Assembly (NCBI GenBank): GCA_021828605.1
Contig: JAJZEG010000330.1
Location: 1 to 15,333 of the forward strand
DNA length: 15,333 nt
Source of the DNA: Pseudomonadota bacterium
Lineage (GTDB): Bacteria > Pseudomonadota > Alphaproteobacteria > Acetobacterales > Acetobacteraceae
Direction: 5' to 3'
Within the stretch, counting starts at the first letter, position 1; each line of letters opens with the position of its first letter. The translations under genes and the position numbers were made by a program. Below the pieces are notes generated by a model, which was given only the letters and a program-made list of their open reading frames with translations, searched no databases and was not told the DNA's origin. Shown here one piece after another: positions 7,947 through 14,729 of this stretch.

Positions 7947-8654
7947 TCAGCCCTCCATCGGCGTGGCGGCGCGGCCACGGAGCGTGATGTCGAACCGGTA
8001 GCCGAGCGCGTAATCGGGTTGGGTGACGTTGATATCGAAGGCGGCGATCAGGCGGCGGTTGCGGGCGGCCTGATCGGGGATGGCGTGGAAAATCGGATCA
8101 AGTTCCAGCAGCGGGTCGCCGGGGAAATACATCTGGGTGATCAGCCTTGCGGCGAAACCCGCGCCGAACAGCGAGAAATGAATATGGTTGGGCCGCCAGG
8201 CATTGGGATGATTGCCCCACGGATAGGCGCCGGGCTTGATGGTGATGAAGCGATAAGCACCCTGGGCATCGGTGAAGACCCGGCCATGGCCCGCGAAATG
8301 GGGATCGAGCGGCGCGTCATGCTGGTCATTCGGGTGGGCGTAGCGCCCGGCGGCGTTGGCCTGCCACAGCTCGATCATGCTGTTGGCGACGGGCCGGTTA
8401 TCCTCGTCGCGCACAAAGCCGGTGACGATGATCCGCTCGCCCAAGGCCGCACCATGAGGGTTGAGGGTGAGATCGCTGCATGGCGAGAAGAGGGAGGGTG
8501 TGAAGTTGGGGCCGGTGGTTTCGGTGAGGCTGGGCGGGATCGCGATCAGCGGTTGGCGCGGGCTGCGCAGCATGGTGCTGCGATAGGCGGGATCGAGATA
8601 AGGCGGCTGGGTGGCGGGCGCGAGCGGGTCGAGATGAAAGGCGGGAAGCGTCAT
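7947..8654 (-). CDS. pcaH: Protocatechuate 3,4-dioxygenase beta subunit (iron-binding)
   Basis: This 235-residue catalytic subunit holds the non-heme Fe(III). The four expected ligands are present with the family's spacing: Tyr105 (GRYAH), Tyr144 (GAYPWGNH), His157 and His159 (RPNHIHF). The N-terminal dioxygenase_N-like region begins near PPYLDPAYRSTMLRSP. Length matches known beta subunits. The ATG at 8654 has GAGGAA on the minus strand six bases upstream. It precedes pcaG by three bases and follows phnM by 69 bases, a gap that could hold a promoter or be read through. All ligands are in place, so an active cytosolic enzyme is expected. Confidence 0.95.
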   Translation of the reverse strand: MTLPAFHLDPLAPATQPPYLDPAYRSTMLRSPRQPLIAIPPSLTETTGPNFTPSLFSPCSDLTLNPHGAALGERIIVTGFVRDEDNRPVANSMIELWQANAAGRYAHPNDQHDAPLDPHFAGHGRVFTDAQGAYRFITIKPGAYPWGNHPNAWRPNHIHFSLFGAGFAARLITQMYFPGDPLLELDPIFHAIPDQAARNRRLIAAFDINVTQPDYALGYRFDITLRGRAATPMEG

Positions 8655-8723
8655 GGCGGTTCCTCGGACGCTGGGGGGAGTCGATGGCGATGGTCTTGAT
8701 CGAGATAGCAGCGCGCCGGGCGG

Positions 8724-9848
8724 TCAGGCAACTCGCTCTCCGCCGCGCCAGACCGCGCGGATCACTGGCTGCTGCTGATGCAGGCGCACCTGCACCAAAT
8801 CCGCGCGCAGGCCCGGTTCGATCCGTCCGCGATCAGCAAGCCCGACCATGGCCGCCGGGGCGGTGCTGACCAGCGCGATGGCGGCGGGGAGATCCAACGC
8901 GCCATGGGTGACGCAGGCGAAGGCGGCTTCGATCATCGAAGCCGGGACGTAATCGGAGGCCAGCGCGTCGATCAAACCGGCGCGCACCAAATCGAGCACC
9001 GCGACATTGCCCGAATGCGAGCCGCCGCGCACGATGTTGGGTGCGCCGCCGATAATGGCGATATGAAAGGCGCGGGCCGCGCTCGCGGCGGCTTTGGTCA
9101 CCGGGAACTCGGCGATGGCGATGCCGTCACGGTGATTGTCGCGCACCTCCTCAGCGGTGCGGTCATCATGCGAGGCCACCGGAATGCCCCGGGGGCGGGC
9201 CGCGCTGAGGGCGGCGGCGCGGTTGGGCGCGGTCCAGCGCGCGCGGCTTTCGTTGAGCAGCGCGATCATGGCGGTGATCGCGGCGTCGTCATGGCCTTCG
9301 GCTGCGCGCATCTGGCGGTATTGCTCGATATCGGCATATTGGCCGATGCCGGGGCTATGATCCATCAGGCTGATCAGGCGCACCAGCGGATCATCGATGG
9401 CGGCAAGCAGCAAATCGAGCATGGTCGGTGAGGGCAGCTCGCAGCGTAAATGCAGGAAATGCTCGGCCTTGAGCATATCGGTGCCCGCCAAGGCGGCGAG
9501 GTCGGCCTGACCATCGCGGAAGGTTTGTAGCCGCTCTTTTTCAAAGCCGATATCACCGAGGCACAATGCGTCGAACACGGTGGTCACCCCTGCTGCGGCG
9601 CATTGGCTGTCATGGGCGAGCAAGGCCGAGCGCGAGGGCCAGCGGGCATTATGGCGCGGCAAAACCTGGCGTTCCAGATTATCGGTGTGCAAATCGATAA
9701 TGCCGGGGATCAAATAATCTTCCGCGCAATCGATGCCGCTGGCCGCTGGGCTGGGATTGATGGCGGTGATCAGGCCGTTTTGCACCACCAGATGCCCGGT
9801 GATCACTTGGTCAGGCAGCACCAGCCGCGCGTTGTTCAAAATCAGCAT
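8724..9848 (-). CDS. phnM: PhnM: alpha-D-ribose 1-methylphosphonate 5-triphosphate diphosphatase
   Basis: This 374-residue amidohydrolase-superfamily enzyme removes pyrophosphate from the 5-triphosphate intermediate of the carbon-phosphorus lyase pathway. Motifs shared with E. coli PhnM are clear: HTDN at 54-57, HLRCELP at 133-139, SLMDHSPG at 160-167, ASHDD at 225-229, GAPNIVRGGSHSGN at 268-281 and SDY at 298-300. The ATG at 9848 gives the usual PhnM N-terminus (MLILNNARLVL). The frame stays open to 10040, but that extension is basic, proline-rich and unlike the family. No strong ribosome binding site is seen. No other phn gene is in the window. It reads into pcaH after 69 bases, so it heads the run of pca genes; whether they share a transcript is inferred. 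Identity is firm; the reason for its location is unknown. Confidence 0.92.
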   Translation of the reverse strand: MLILNNARLVLPDQVITGHLVVQNGLITAINPSPAASGIDCAEDYLIPGIIDLHTDNLERQVLPRHNARWPSRSALLAHDSQCAAAGVTTVFDALCLGDIGFEKERLQTFRDGQADLAALAGTDMLKAEHFLHLRCELPSPTMLDLLLAAIDDPLVRLISLMDHSPGIGQYADIEQYRQMRAAEGHDDAAITAMIALLNESRARWTAPNRAAALSAARPRGIPVASHDDRTAEEVRDNHRDGIAIAEFPVTKAAASAARAFHIAIIGGAPNIVRGGSHSGNVAVLDLVRAGLIDALASDYVPASMIEAAFACVTHGALDLPAAIALVSTAPAAMVGLADRGRIEPGLRADLVQVRLHQQQPVIRAVWRGGERVA

Positions 9849-10293
9849 TGATCGGGTGATATCCCAGTTTGCTCGAACGGGCGAGGGCGGCGGGGCTGAG
9901 GGTCGGGGTCGGCTGGAAGGAAGGAAGCGATGGCGCGGATGGACGGGATTTAATTTAGGGCGCGTCATGTGCGCATTACGCCTCGGCAAGGAAGGGCTGC
10001 AAAAATTACGGCCTAATCTCGATTTTGAGTTTTGACGCATTTTGACTTCGCCGGGTCAATCGTCACGCGTAGATCTCATAATTAAGAAATAATCATCGAA
10101 AATAATGCTGTATCCGTCACCAGAAACCCAAGACCCGACGATCAAGACTGTTCGGAGTTCGATATTAGAATCAGATCAAAATATGGGCCATCTCAAGATG
10201 ATCCCCGGTTTAATGGATTATTCGCTTAACAAATTCTGACAAATAATTGACATTACATCTGTGTAGGTTTTGGGTGTTCCGTTGGTCTGGCAT

Positions 10294-10320
10294 GCAAAAA
10301 TTTATTGCGAATCAACGCAA
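10294..10320. repeat. Overlapping imperfect and perfect inverted repeats, possible operator
   Basis: GCAAAAATTTATTGC at 10294-10308 is an imperfect palindrome. TTGCG at 10305-10309 and CGCAA at 10316-10320 form a second inverted repeat with a six-base spacer. They share bases and end five bases before the candidate -35 of the PilZ promoter, a plausible position for a regulator. Short palindromes arise by chance in AT-rich DNA. Confidence 0.25.
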
Positions 10321-10325
10321 AAGTG

Positions 10326-10355
10326 TAGACTTTTATGGAGTTTTTGTGCTATATA
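10326..10355 (+). promoter_or_regulatory. Candidate promoter for the PilZ gene
   Basis: TAGACT at 10326-10331 (four of six matches to TTGACA) is followed after 18 bases by TATATA at 10350-10355. The start codon is 57 bases further on. This is the best pair seen upstream of the PilZ gene, but both boxes are imperfect and the region is AT-rich. Confidence 0.3.
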
Positions 10356-10397
10356 TAAATTTGTAGGTAAAATAGCGTCGCGAAAAATGCAGCTTTT

Positions 10398-10404
10398 AAG
10401 GTGG
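10398..10404 (+). promoter_or_regulatory. Ribosome binding site of the PilZ gene
   Basis: AAGGTGG lies eight bases before the ATG at 10413. It favours that start over the in-frame GTG at 10401, which overlaps the site itself. Confidence 0.6.
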
Positions 10405-10412
10405 AATGTGTT

Positions 10413-10724
10413 ATGGGTTTGATCTCAACTTCTAACGTTGACGTGCTCAAATCAGGACAGAAATTGCAGGCTGAACGCCGCACTGAGGATCGCACCCGGG
10501 TGCTGAGCTCGGCCAAATTATTATTTGGTGGATACAGTAAAACTGTTTTCGACTGTGTAATCCTTGATCGTTCGCGCAATGGATTAAGGGTGCAGACTGG
10601 GTCAACGCATGTTCTGCCCAACGAACTTATTGTAGAATTTTCAAATGGCTCTCGGCGGAATGCCCGGCTGGTTTGGGCAACCTGCGCTGAGGCGGGCTTG
10701 CAATTTGAATCTGACGCGGTTTGA
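10413..10724 (+). CDS. Single-domain PilZ protein, predicted c-di-GMP receptor
   Basis: This 103-residue protein consists of little more than a PilZ domain. The two parts of the c-di-GMP-binding signature are present at the family's spacing: RxxxR at 23-27 (R-TED-R) and DxSxxG at 52-57 (DRSRNG). Short beta strands follow, such as GLRVQT and ARLVWA. Such proteins act as cytosolic c-di-GMP receptors controlling motility, adhesion or polysaccharide output through partner proteins. The partner is not evident here. By hand count, about half of 10441-10680 is G or C, lower than neighbouring genes, and the gene sits beside an AT-rich gap. This could reflect transfer or just a constrained short gene. 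It stands alone, 230 bases before the peptidase gene. Confidence 0.8.
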   Translation: MGLISTSNVDVLKSGQKLQAERRTEDRTRVLSSAKLLFGGYSKTVFDCVILDRSRNGLRVQTGSTHVLPNELIVEFSNGSRRNARLVWATCAEAGLQFESDAV

Positions 10725-10786
10725 TCGCCCCTGAACTTACGGCGCGCGTTGAGCGGGCTTATTTGGCTTAGTCGTTAGATAGTCGC

Positions 10787-10829
10787 GGCGAGAATCGCCT
10801 CGTTTGATTGAGGCTGGGCCGCCCTCAAT
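10787..10829 (+). promoter_or_regulatory. Chain of three mutually exclusive small hairpins upstream of the peptidase gene
   Basis: GGCGA at 10787-10791 can pair with TCGCC at 10795-10799. GCCTC at 10797-10801 can pair with GAGGC at 10810-10814. ATTGAGG at 10807-10813 can pair with CCTCAAT at 10823-10829. Adjacent hairpins share bases, so forming one prevents the next. The last stem is followed within five bases by a T-rich stretch (10834-10841). It could be the terminator of the PilZ message or an attenuator-like leader of the peptidase gene. The stems are only five to seven base pairs, so chance is possible. Confidence 0.3.
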
Positions 10830-10943
10830 GGCTGTTTTGTTCGCCGCGACGGCAATTATTTTTTCTATTTCAGATTGTGCGAATGGCGGACGAAAAGTCG
10901 GGCTTGCCTATGTCGCGTTGAATGGGTCACCATGCTGCGCCGC

Positions 10944-10949
10944 AGGAGG
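10944..10949 (+). promoter_or_regulatory. Strong ribosome binding site of the S53 peptidase
   Basis: A perfect AGGAGG lies five bases before the ATG at 10955. It rules out the in-frame ATG at 10922, whose first codons would run across it. Confidence 0.85.
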
Positions 10950-10954
10950 ATATC

Positions 10955-12481
10955 ATGCCAGACAGCACGCAATCCAGCCCATACCCGTCATTTCCCGCCA
11001 GCGAACATCACGCCCCATCGCACGCGCAGCGTTTGACCAGGCTTGATGATGCCGACATCGTCAGCCTCAGCCTTTATGTCAAACCGCGTGCTCATGCCGC
11101 CGCATCGGATCTATTTGCGGCCCGGGCCGCCGCCCACGCGCCCGATATTGCCGCGATCACCGCCTTCGCCGCTGAGCATGGGCTTACTGTGATCGAGGCG
11201 GATGCGCGGCGACGCTTGGTGCGCTTGAGCGGCAATGCCGGTGCGATCCGCGCGGCCTTCGGCGCTGATTTGCATTGGTATCAGGGTGCGGCCGGGCGGT
11301 TTCGGGCCTATACCGGGATGCTGCATATGCATGAATCAATTGCACCCATTGTCGAGTCGGTGCTCGGGCTCGATACCCGCCCAGTTGCTGCTTCGCGGTT
11401 GCAATATCCGGTGCCGGGGCAGGCGGTGGCGGCTTATTTGCCCAATGAAATTGGTGCGTTATACGGGATTCCGCGCAGCCCGACCGGGGCGGGGGAATGT
11501 ATCGCGATCATCGAATTGGGCGGGGGCTTTCACCAGAGCGATATCACCAGCGCGTTCGCGGCGATGGGCTTGGCCGCGCCCAGCGTGATCGCGGTCAGCG
11601 TGGATGGCGCTGCCAATGCGCCGAGCAACCCGAACGGGGCGGATGGTGAGGTCGGGCTTGATATTCAGGTGGCGGGTGCCATCGCGCCGGGTGCGAAAAT
11701 AGCGGTGTATTTCACCCCCAATACCGATGCCGGATTTGCCGATGCGATTAGTTTTGCGGCGGCGGATACCGTCAATCGTCCGTCGGTAATGTCGATCAGC
11801 TGGGGCGGGCCGGAATCGGGCTATTCGGTGCAGGCGCGCACGACCCTCAATACGGCGCTACAGGATGCGGTCCTGGCGGGGGTGACGGTTACCGTGGCGG
11901 CGGGGGATAATTTGGCGACCGATGGGGTGAGTGATGGCGCCGCCCATGTCGATTTTCCAGCCGCCAGCCCGTTTGTGGTCGCGTGCGGTGGCACCAGCAT
12001 CACGGTGACAAGTGGGACGATTACCGCCGAGGTGGTGTGGAATAGCGGGACCAGCGGCACCGGCGGCGGGATTTCGACGGTGTTTCCGCCTCCCGCCTAT
12101 CAAAGCGGCGTGAGTTTGCCGCCCAATGTCAGCACCGGGCAGAGCGGACGCGGCGTGCCGGATGTGGCGGCTGATGCGGACCCGGCGACCGGCTATCAAA
12201 TTACCGTTGATGGCCAAACCTTTGCTGTGGGCGGCACCAGCGCTGTGGCGCCGCTCTGGGCGGGGTTTTTCGCGCTGGTCAATCAGGGGCGCGGCAAGCG
12301 GCTGGGCCAGGCCAATGCGGCTCTCTATGCCAATCAGGCCGCGTTTCGCGAAATCACCAGCGGTAATAATAGGCCGAGCGGCTCGACCGTAGGATATCAA
12401 GCCGGGCCAGGCTGGAATGCCTGCACCGGGCTCGGGGTGATGCGCGGGGCGGCGTTGCTCGCGGCCTTGATTAAGGCGTAA
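10955..12481 (+). CDS. S53 family serine-carboxyl peptidase (sedolisin/kumamolisin-like) with propeptide
   Basis: This 508-residue protein is an acid-active endopeptidase precursor. A pro-kumamolisin activation domain spans about 28-140 and ends at VLGLDTRPVA. The catalytic domain follows from about 158. The expected catalytic residues are Glu232 and Asp236 (DGEVGLDIQ), the oxyanion Asp318 (AAGD) and Ser429 (VGGTSAVAP), spaced as in kumamolisin. The C-terminal calcium loop is altered. In kumamolisin two aspartates (FHDIT and GPGWD) bind calcium; here they are Glu466 (FREIT) and Asn488 (GPGWN). The backbone glycines Gly484 and Gly486 remain. There is no typical signal peptide, as in several relatives that are nonetheless secreted. 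Maturation would cut near residues 150-160. It follows the PilZ gene after 230 bases and converges on an SDR gene ten bases away. Family is certain; substrate is unknown. Confidence 0.93.
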   Translation: MPDSTQSSPYPSFPASEHHAPSHAQRLTRLDDADIVSLSLYVKPRAHAAASDLFAARAAAHAPDIAAITAFAAEHGLTVIEADARRRLVRLSGNAGAIRAAFGADLHWYQGAAGRFRAYTGMLHMHESIAPIVESVLGLDTRPVAASRLQYPVPGQAVAAYLPNEIGALYGIPRSPTGAGECIAIIELGGGFHQSDITSAFAAMGLAAPSVIAVSVDGAANAPSNPNGADGEVGLDIQVAGAIAPGAKIAVYFTPNTDAGFADAISFAAADTVNRPSVMSISWGGPESGYSVQARTTLNTALQDAVLAGVTVTVAAGDNLATDGVSDGAAHVDFPAASPFVVACGGTSITVTSGTITAEVVWNSGTSGTGGGISTVFPPPAYQSGVSLPPNVSTGQSGRGVPDVAADADPATGYQITVDGQTFAVGGTSAVAPLWAGFFALVNQGRGKRLGQANAALYANQAAFREITSGNNRPSGSTVGYQAGPGWNACTGLGVMRGAALLAALIKA

Positions 12482-12491
12482 CGGGCCAGAC

Positions 12492-13220
12492 TCAGCCGCG
12501 CCCGAGCAGGGGCATGCTTAGCGGCAGCATGACGGCTTCGAGCAGGTTAATCTCGGGCGGCAAACTCGCCATCAAAACCGCAGCGCGGGCGACCTCGGCG
12601 GCTGGCATCAGGCCTTCGGTGGCGCGCACCGCTTCGGCATCGGGCCAGATGTCGCTTTCGGTATTGCCCGGATGCAGGATCGAGACGCCAATGCCATGCG
12701 CCCGGCCATCAAGGGCCAAGGCGCGGGTCATGCCGTCGAGGGCAAATTTCGAGGTGGTGTAGGGGACCGAATGACGGCGCGGCACCCGTGCCGAAACCGA
12801 GCCAATATTGATAATGCGCCCGGATTTTTGCGCCAGCATCAGGCGGAAGGCCCGCTGCGCGCAGGCGAAGGCGGCGGTGACGTTGACCGCCATGACGGCG
12901 GCGAAATCCTCGACTGCGAGATCTTCGGTGCGTTTCGCGGTGGCTCTGCCCGCATTATTGACCAGAATATCCAGCCGATTGCCGAACAGCCGCGCGGCCT
13001 CGGCAAACAAGGCGGCGCGCTCGGCCTCAAGGGTGATATCGGCGGCGAATACATGGCAGGCGGTGCCGATTTGTGATGCTGCGGTGGCGAGCCTTGCGCC
13101 ATCGCGACCGCAAATCAACACCGTGCAGCCCTCGGCGGCGAAACCGGCGGCAATGGCCAGACCAATGCCGCCGCCGCCGCCAGTCACCAAGGCGGCTTTA
13201 CCGGCAAGCGCGCCTGCCAT
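12492..13220 (-). CDS. Classical short-chain dehydrogenase/reductase
   Basis: This 242-residue NAD(P)-dependent oxidoreductase has the full classical SDR set: TGGGGGIG nucleotide loop at 13-20, NNAG at 88-91, and the catalytic tetrad Asn113, Ser141, Tyr154 and Lys158 (YTTSK). CGRD after strand 2 includes Arg39, which leans toward NADP. The substrate cannot be read from sequence. Candidates are a hydroxy acid or semialdehyde in the route of its neighbours. It begins five bases after the aldehyde dehydrogenase stop, so the two are almost certainly co-transcribed. Its 3' end faces that of the S53 peptidase across ten bases, with no terminator between them. Confidence 0.88.
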   Translation of the reverse strand: MAGALAGKAALVTGGGGGIGLAIAAGFAAEGCTVLICGRDGARLATAASQIGTACHVFAADITLEAERAALFAEAARLFGNRLDILVNNAGRATAKRTEDLAVEDFAAVMAVNVTAAFACAQRAFRLMLAQKSGRIINIGSVSARVPRRHSVPYTTSKFALDGMTRALALDGRAHGIGVSILHPGNTESDIWPDAEAVRATEGLMPAAEVARAAVLMASLPPEINLLEAVMLPLSMPLLGRG

Positions 13221-13225
13221 AATTT

Positions 13226-14656
13226 TCAGGAAGCCTGGGTGACGAATTTGGTGGTGAGATACGCCTCAATCGCTTCGGCGCCGCCCTCCCAGCCAATGCC
13301 GCTATCCTTCATCCCGCCAAACGGGGTTTCCGGCAAAGCGATGCCATGATGGTTAATCGACACCATTCCGCTCTCGATTTGATGGCCGAGGGCGGTGACG
13401 GTTTTGGTCGAGCGCGTATAGGCATAGGCGGCGAGGCCATAATCGAGGCGGTTGGCCTCGGCGATGGCGTCATCGAAGGTGGCGAAGCGATTGACCAAAG
13501 CGAGCGGGCCAAACGGTTCCTCATTCATCGCCCGGGCGCTGGTCGGCACGTCGGTCATCACGGTGGGTTCGAAAAAATAGCCCTTATTGCCAATCCGCGC
13601 GCCACCGGCGGCGATTTTGCCGCCGTGTTTTTGCGCATCGGCAATGAAGCCCTCAATGGCGGGGATACGCCGTTCATTGGCGAGCGGACCCATGGTGATG
13701 CCGGGCTCGAGCCCGTCGCCGACTTTGATTTTGGCGACCGCACCCAGGAAGCGCTCCATAAATCCGTCATACACGCCGTCTTGCACCAGAAACCGGGTGG
13801 GGGCGACGCAGACTTGGCCGGCATTGCGGAATTTATTGGCGGCGAGGATTTTGGCGGCGGCGTCCAGATCGGCATCGTCAAAAATGATCGCGGGGGCGTG
13901 GCCGCCCAGTTCCATGGTTGCGTGTTTCATGTGCTTGCCCGCGAGCGACGCCAAATGCTTGCCCACGGCGGTCGAGCCGGTGAACGAGATTTTGCGCACC
14001 GAGCGATGCGGGATCAGATATTCGGAAATCTCAGACGGCACACCGAACACCAAATTAAGCACGCCCGGCGGCAGACCGGCATCGGCGAAGGCGCGCACCA
14101 GTTCGGCGCAGGAGCCCGGTGTTTCCTCGGGGCCCTTCAGGATCACCGCACATCCCGCAGCGATACCCGCTGAAACTTTGCGCACCGCCTGGTTGATCGG
14201 GAAGTTCCAAGGGGTGAAAGCGGCGACAATGCCGAGCGGTTCTTTGACCACCAGCTGATAAATGCCATCGCCGCGGGCGGGGATAATCCGGCCATAGGTG
14301 CGCGGCGCTTCCTCGGCGAACCAGTCGATCACATCGGCGGCGAGCAGGGTTTCACCCTTGGCTTCGGGCAGCGGCTTGCCTTGTTCCAGGGTCATGATGC
14401 GCGCGATGCTATCGGCGCGCTCGCGAATTAAATTGGCGGCCTTGCGCATGATTTTGGCGCGCGCTTGCGGGCTGGTTTTCCGCCAGATGGCGAAACCGGC
14501 CTCGGCGGCGGTGATCGCTGCGTCCAGATCGGCGCGTTCGGCATGAGCGAGATCGCCGATTTTTTCCTCGGTGGCGGGGTTGATAATATCGAGGGTGCGG
14601 CCCGATTGGGCAGCAATCCATTCGCCGCCGATATGCAGCATGACGTCGTGGCTCAT
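13226..14656 (-). CDS. gabD: NAD-dependent succinate-semialdehyde dehydrogenase-like aldehyde dehydrogenase
   Basis: This 476-residue enzyme oxidises an aldehyde to its carboxylic acid. The nucleophile is Cys283 in GQVCVAPTR and the general base Glu249 in MELGGHAP. Asn151 (PWNFP) forms the oxyanion hole and Lys174 binds the cofactor. Glu177, three residues after Lys174, occupies the position that in many family members binds the ribose hydroxyls, so NAD is likelier than NADP. The whole length resembles proteins annotated as succinate-semialdehyde dehydrogenase, including Arg288 near the cysteine. The C-terminal GIALPETPFGGMKDSG differs from E. coli GabD, so a related semialdehyde is possible. 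GGAG (plus 14663-14666) precedes the ATG by six bases. An aminotransferase gene ends 73 bases upstream, fitting a transaminase-then-dehydrogenase route. The gabD symbol is by resemblance. Confidence 0.8.
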   Translation of the reverse strand: MSHDVMLHIGGEWIAAQSGRTLDIINPATEEKIGDLAHAERADLDAAITAAEAGFAIWRKTSPQARAKIMRKAANLIRERADSIARIMTLEQGKPLPEAKGETLLAADVIDWFAEEAPRTYGRIIPARGDGIYQLVVKEPLGIVAAFTPWNFPINQAVRKVSAGIAAGCAVILKGPEETPGSCAELVRAFADAGLPPGVLNLVFGVPSEISEYLIPHRSVRKISFTGSTAVGKHLASLAGKHMKHATMELGGHAPAIIFDDADLDAAAKILAANKFRNAGQVCVAPTRFLVQDGVYDGFMERFLGAVAKIKVGDGLEPGITMGPLANERRIPAIEGFIADAQKHGGKIAAGGARIGNKGYFFEPTVMTDVPTSARAMNEEPFGPLALVNRFATFDDAIAEANRLDYGLAAYAYTRSTKTVTALGHQIESGMVSINHHGIALPETPFGGMKDSGIGWEGGAEAIEAYLTTKFVTQAS

Positions 14657-14729
14657 ATTTCGCTCCGTTCGTGTGTCAGGTTTCCAGACTTATCGGTATA
14701 TGGTCTCGAAAGCAGTGTCGATTCAATGA

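Larger units (their letters stand above)
9849..10412. other. 564-base intergenic region between phnM and the PilZ gene, AT-rich on its right
   Basis: No gene is supportable here. The part next to phnM (to about 9960) is G-rich. From about 10040 the composition shifts: by hand count 110 of 300 bases in 10081-10380 are G or C, against well over 60% in neighbouring genes. It holds three TTTTGA copies (10023, 10030, 10040), a TTGACA at 10247-10252 without a good -10, two overlapping inverted repeats at 10294-10320, and a candidate promoter at 10326-10355. It should contain the divergent promoters for the phnM-pca run and the PilZ gene. No binding site for a named regulator was recognised. Confidence 0.7.

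Noticed and set aside
10247..10275. TTGACA at 10247-10252 as a promoter
   Set aside because: No acceptable -10 hexamer stands 15-19 bases downstream, so I did not call it separately.
10804..11046. Plus-strand frame with a hydrophobic segment just before the peptidase gene
   Set aside because: It starts at TTG with no ribosome binding site and runs into the peptidase gene in another frame.
14657..14729. Possible internal promoter before the aldehyde dehydrogenase
   Set aside because: On the minus strand a TTGAAT is followed after 18 bases by CATATA. The match is poor, and read-through from the aminotransferase gene explains expression equally well.
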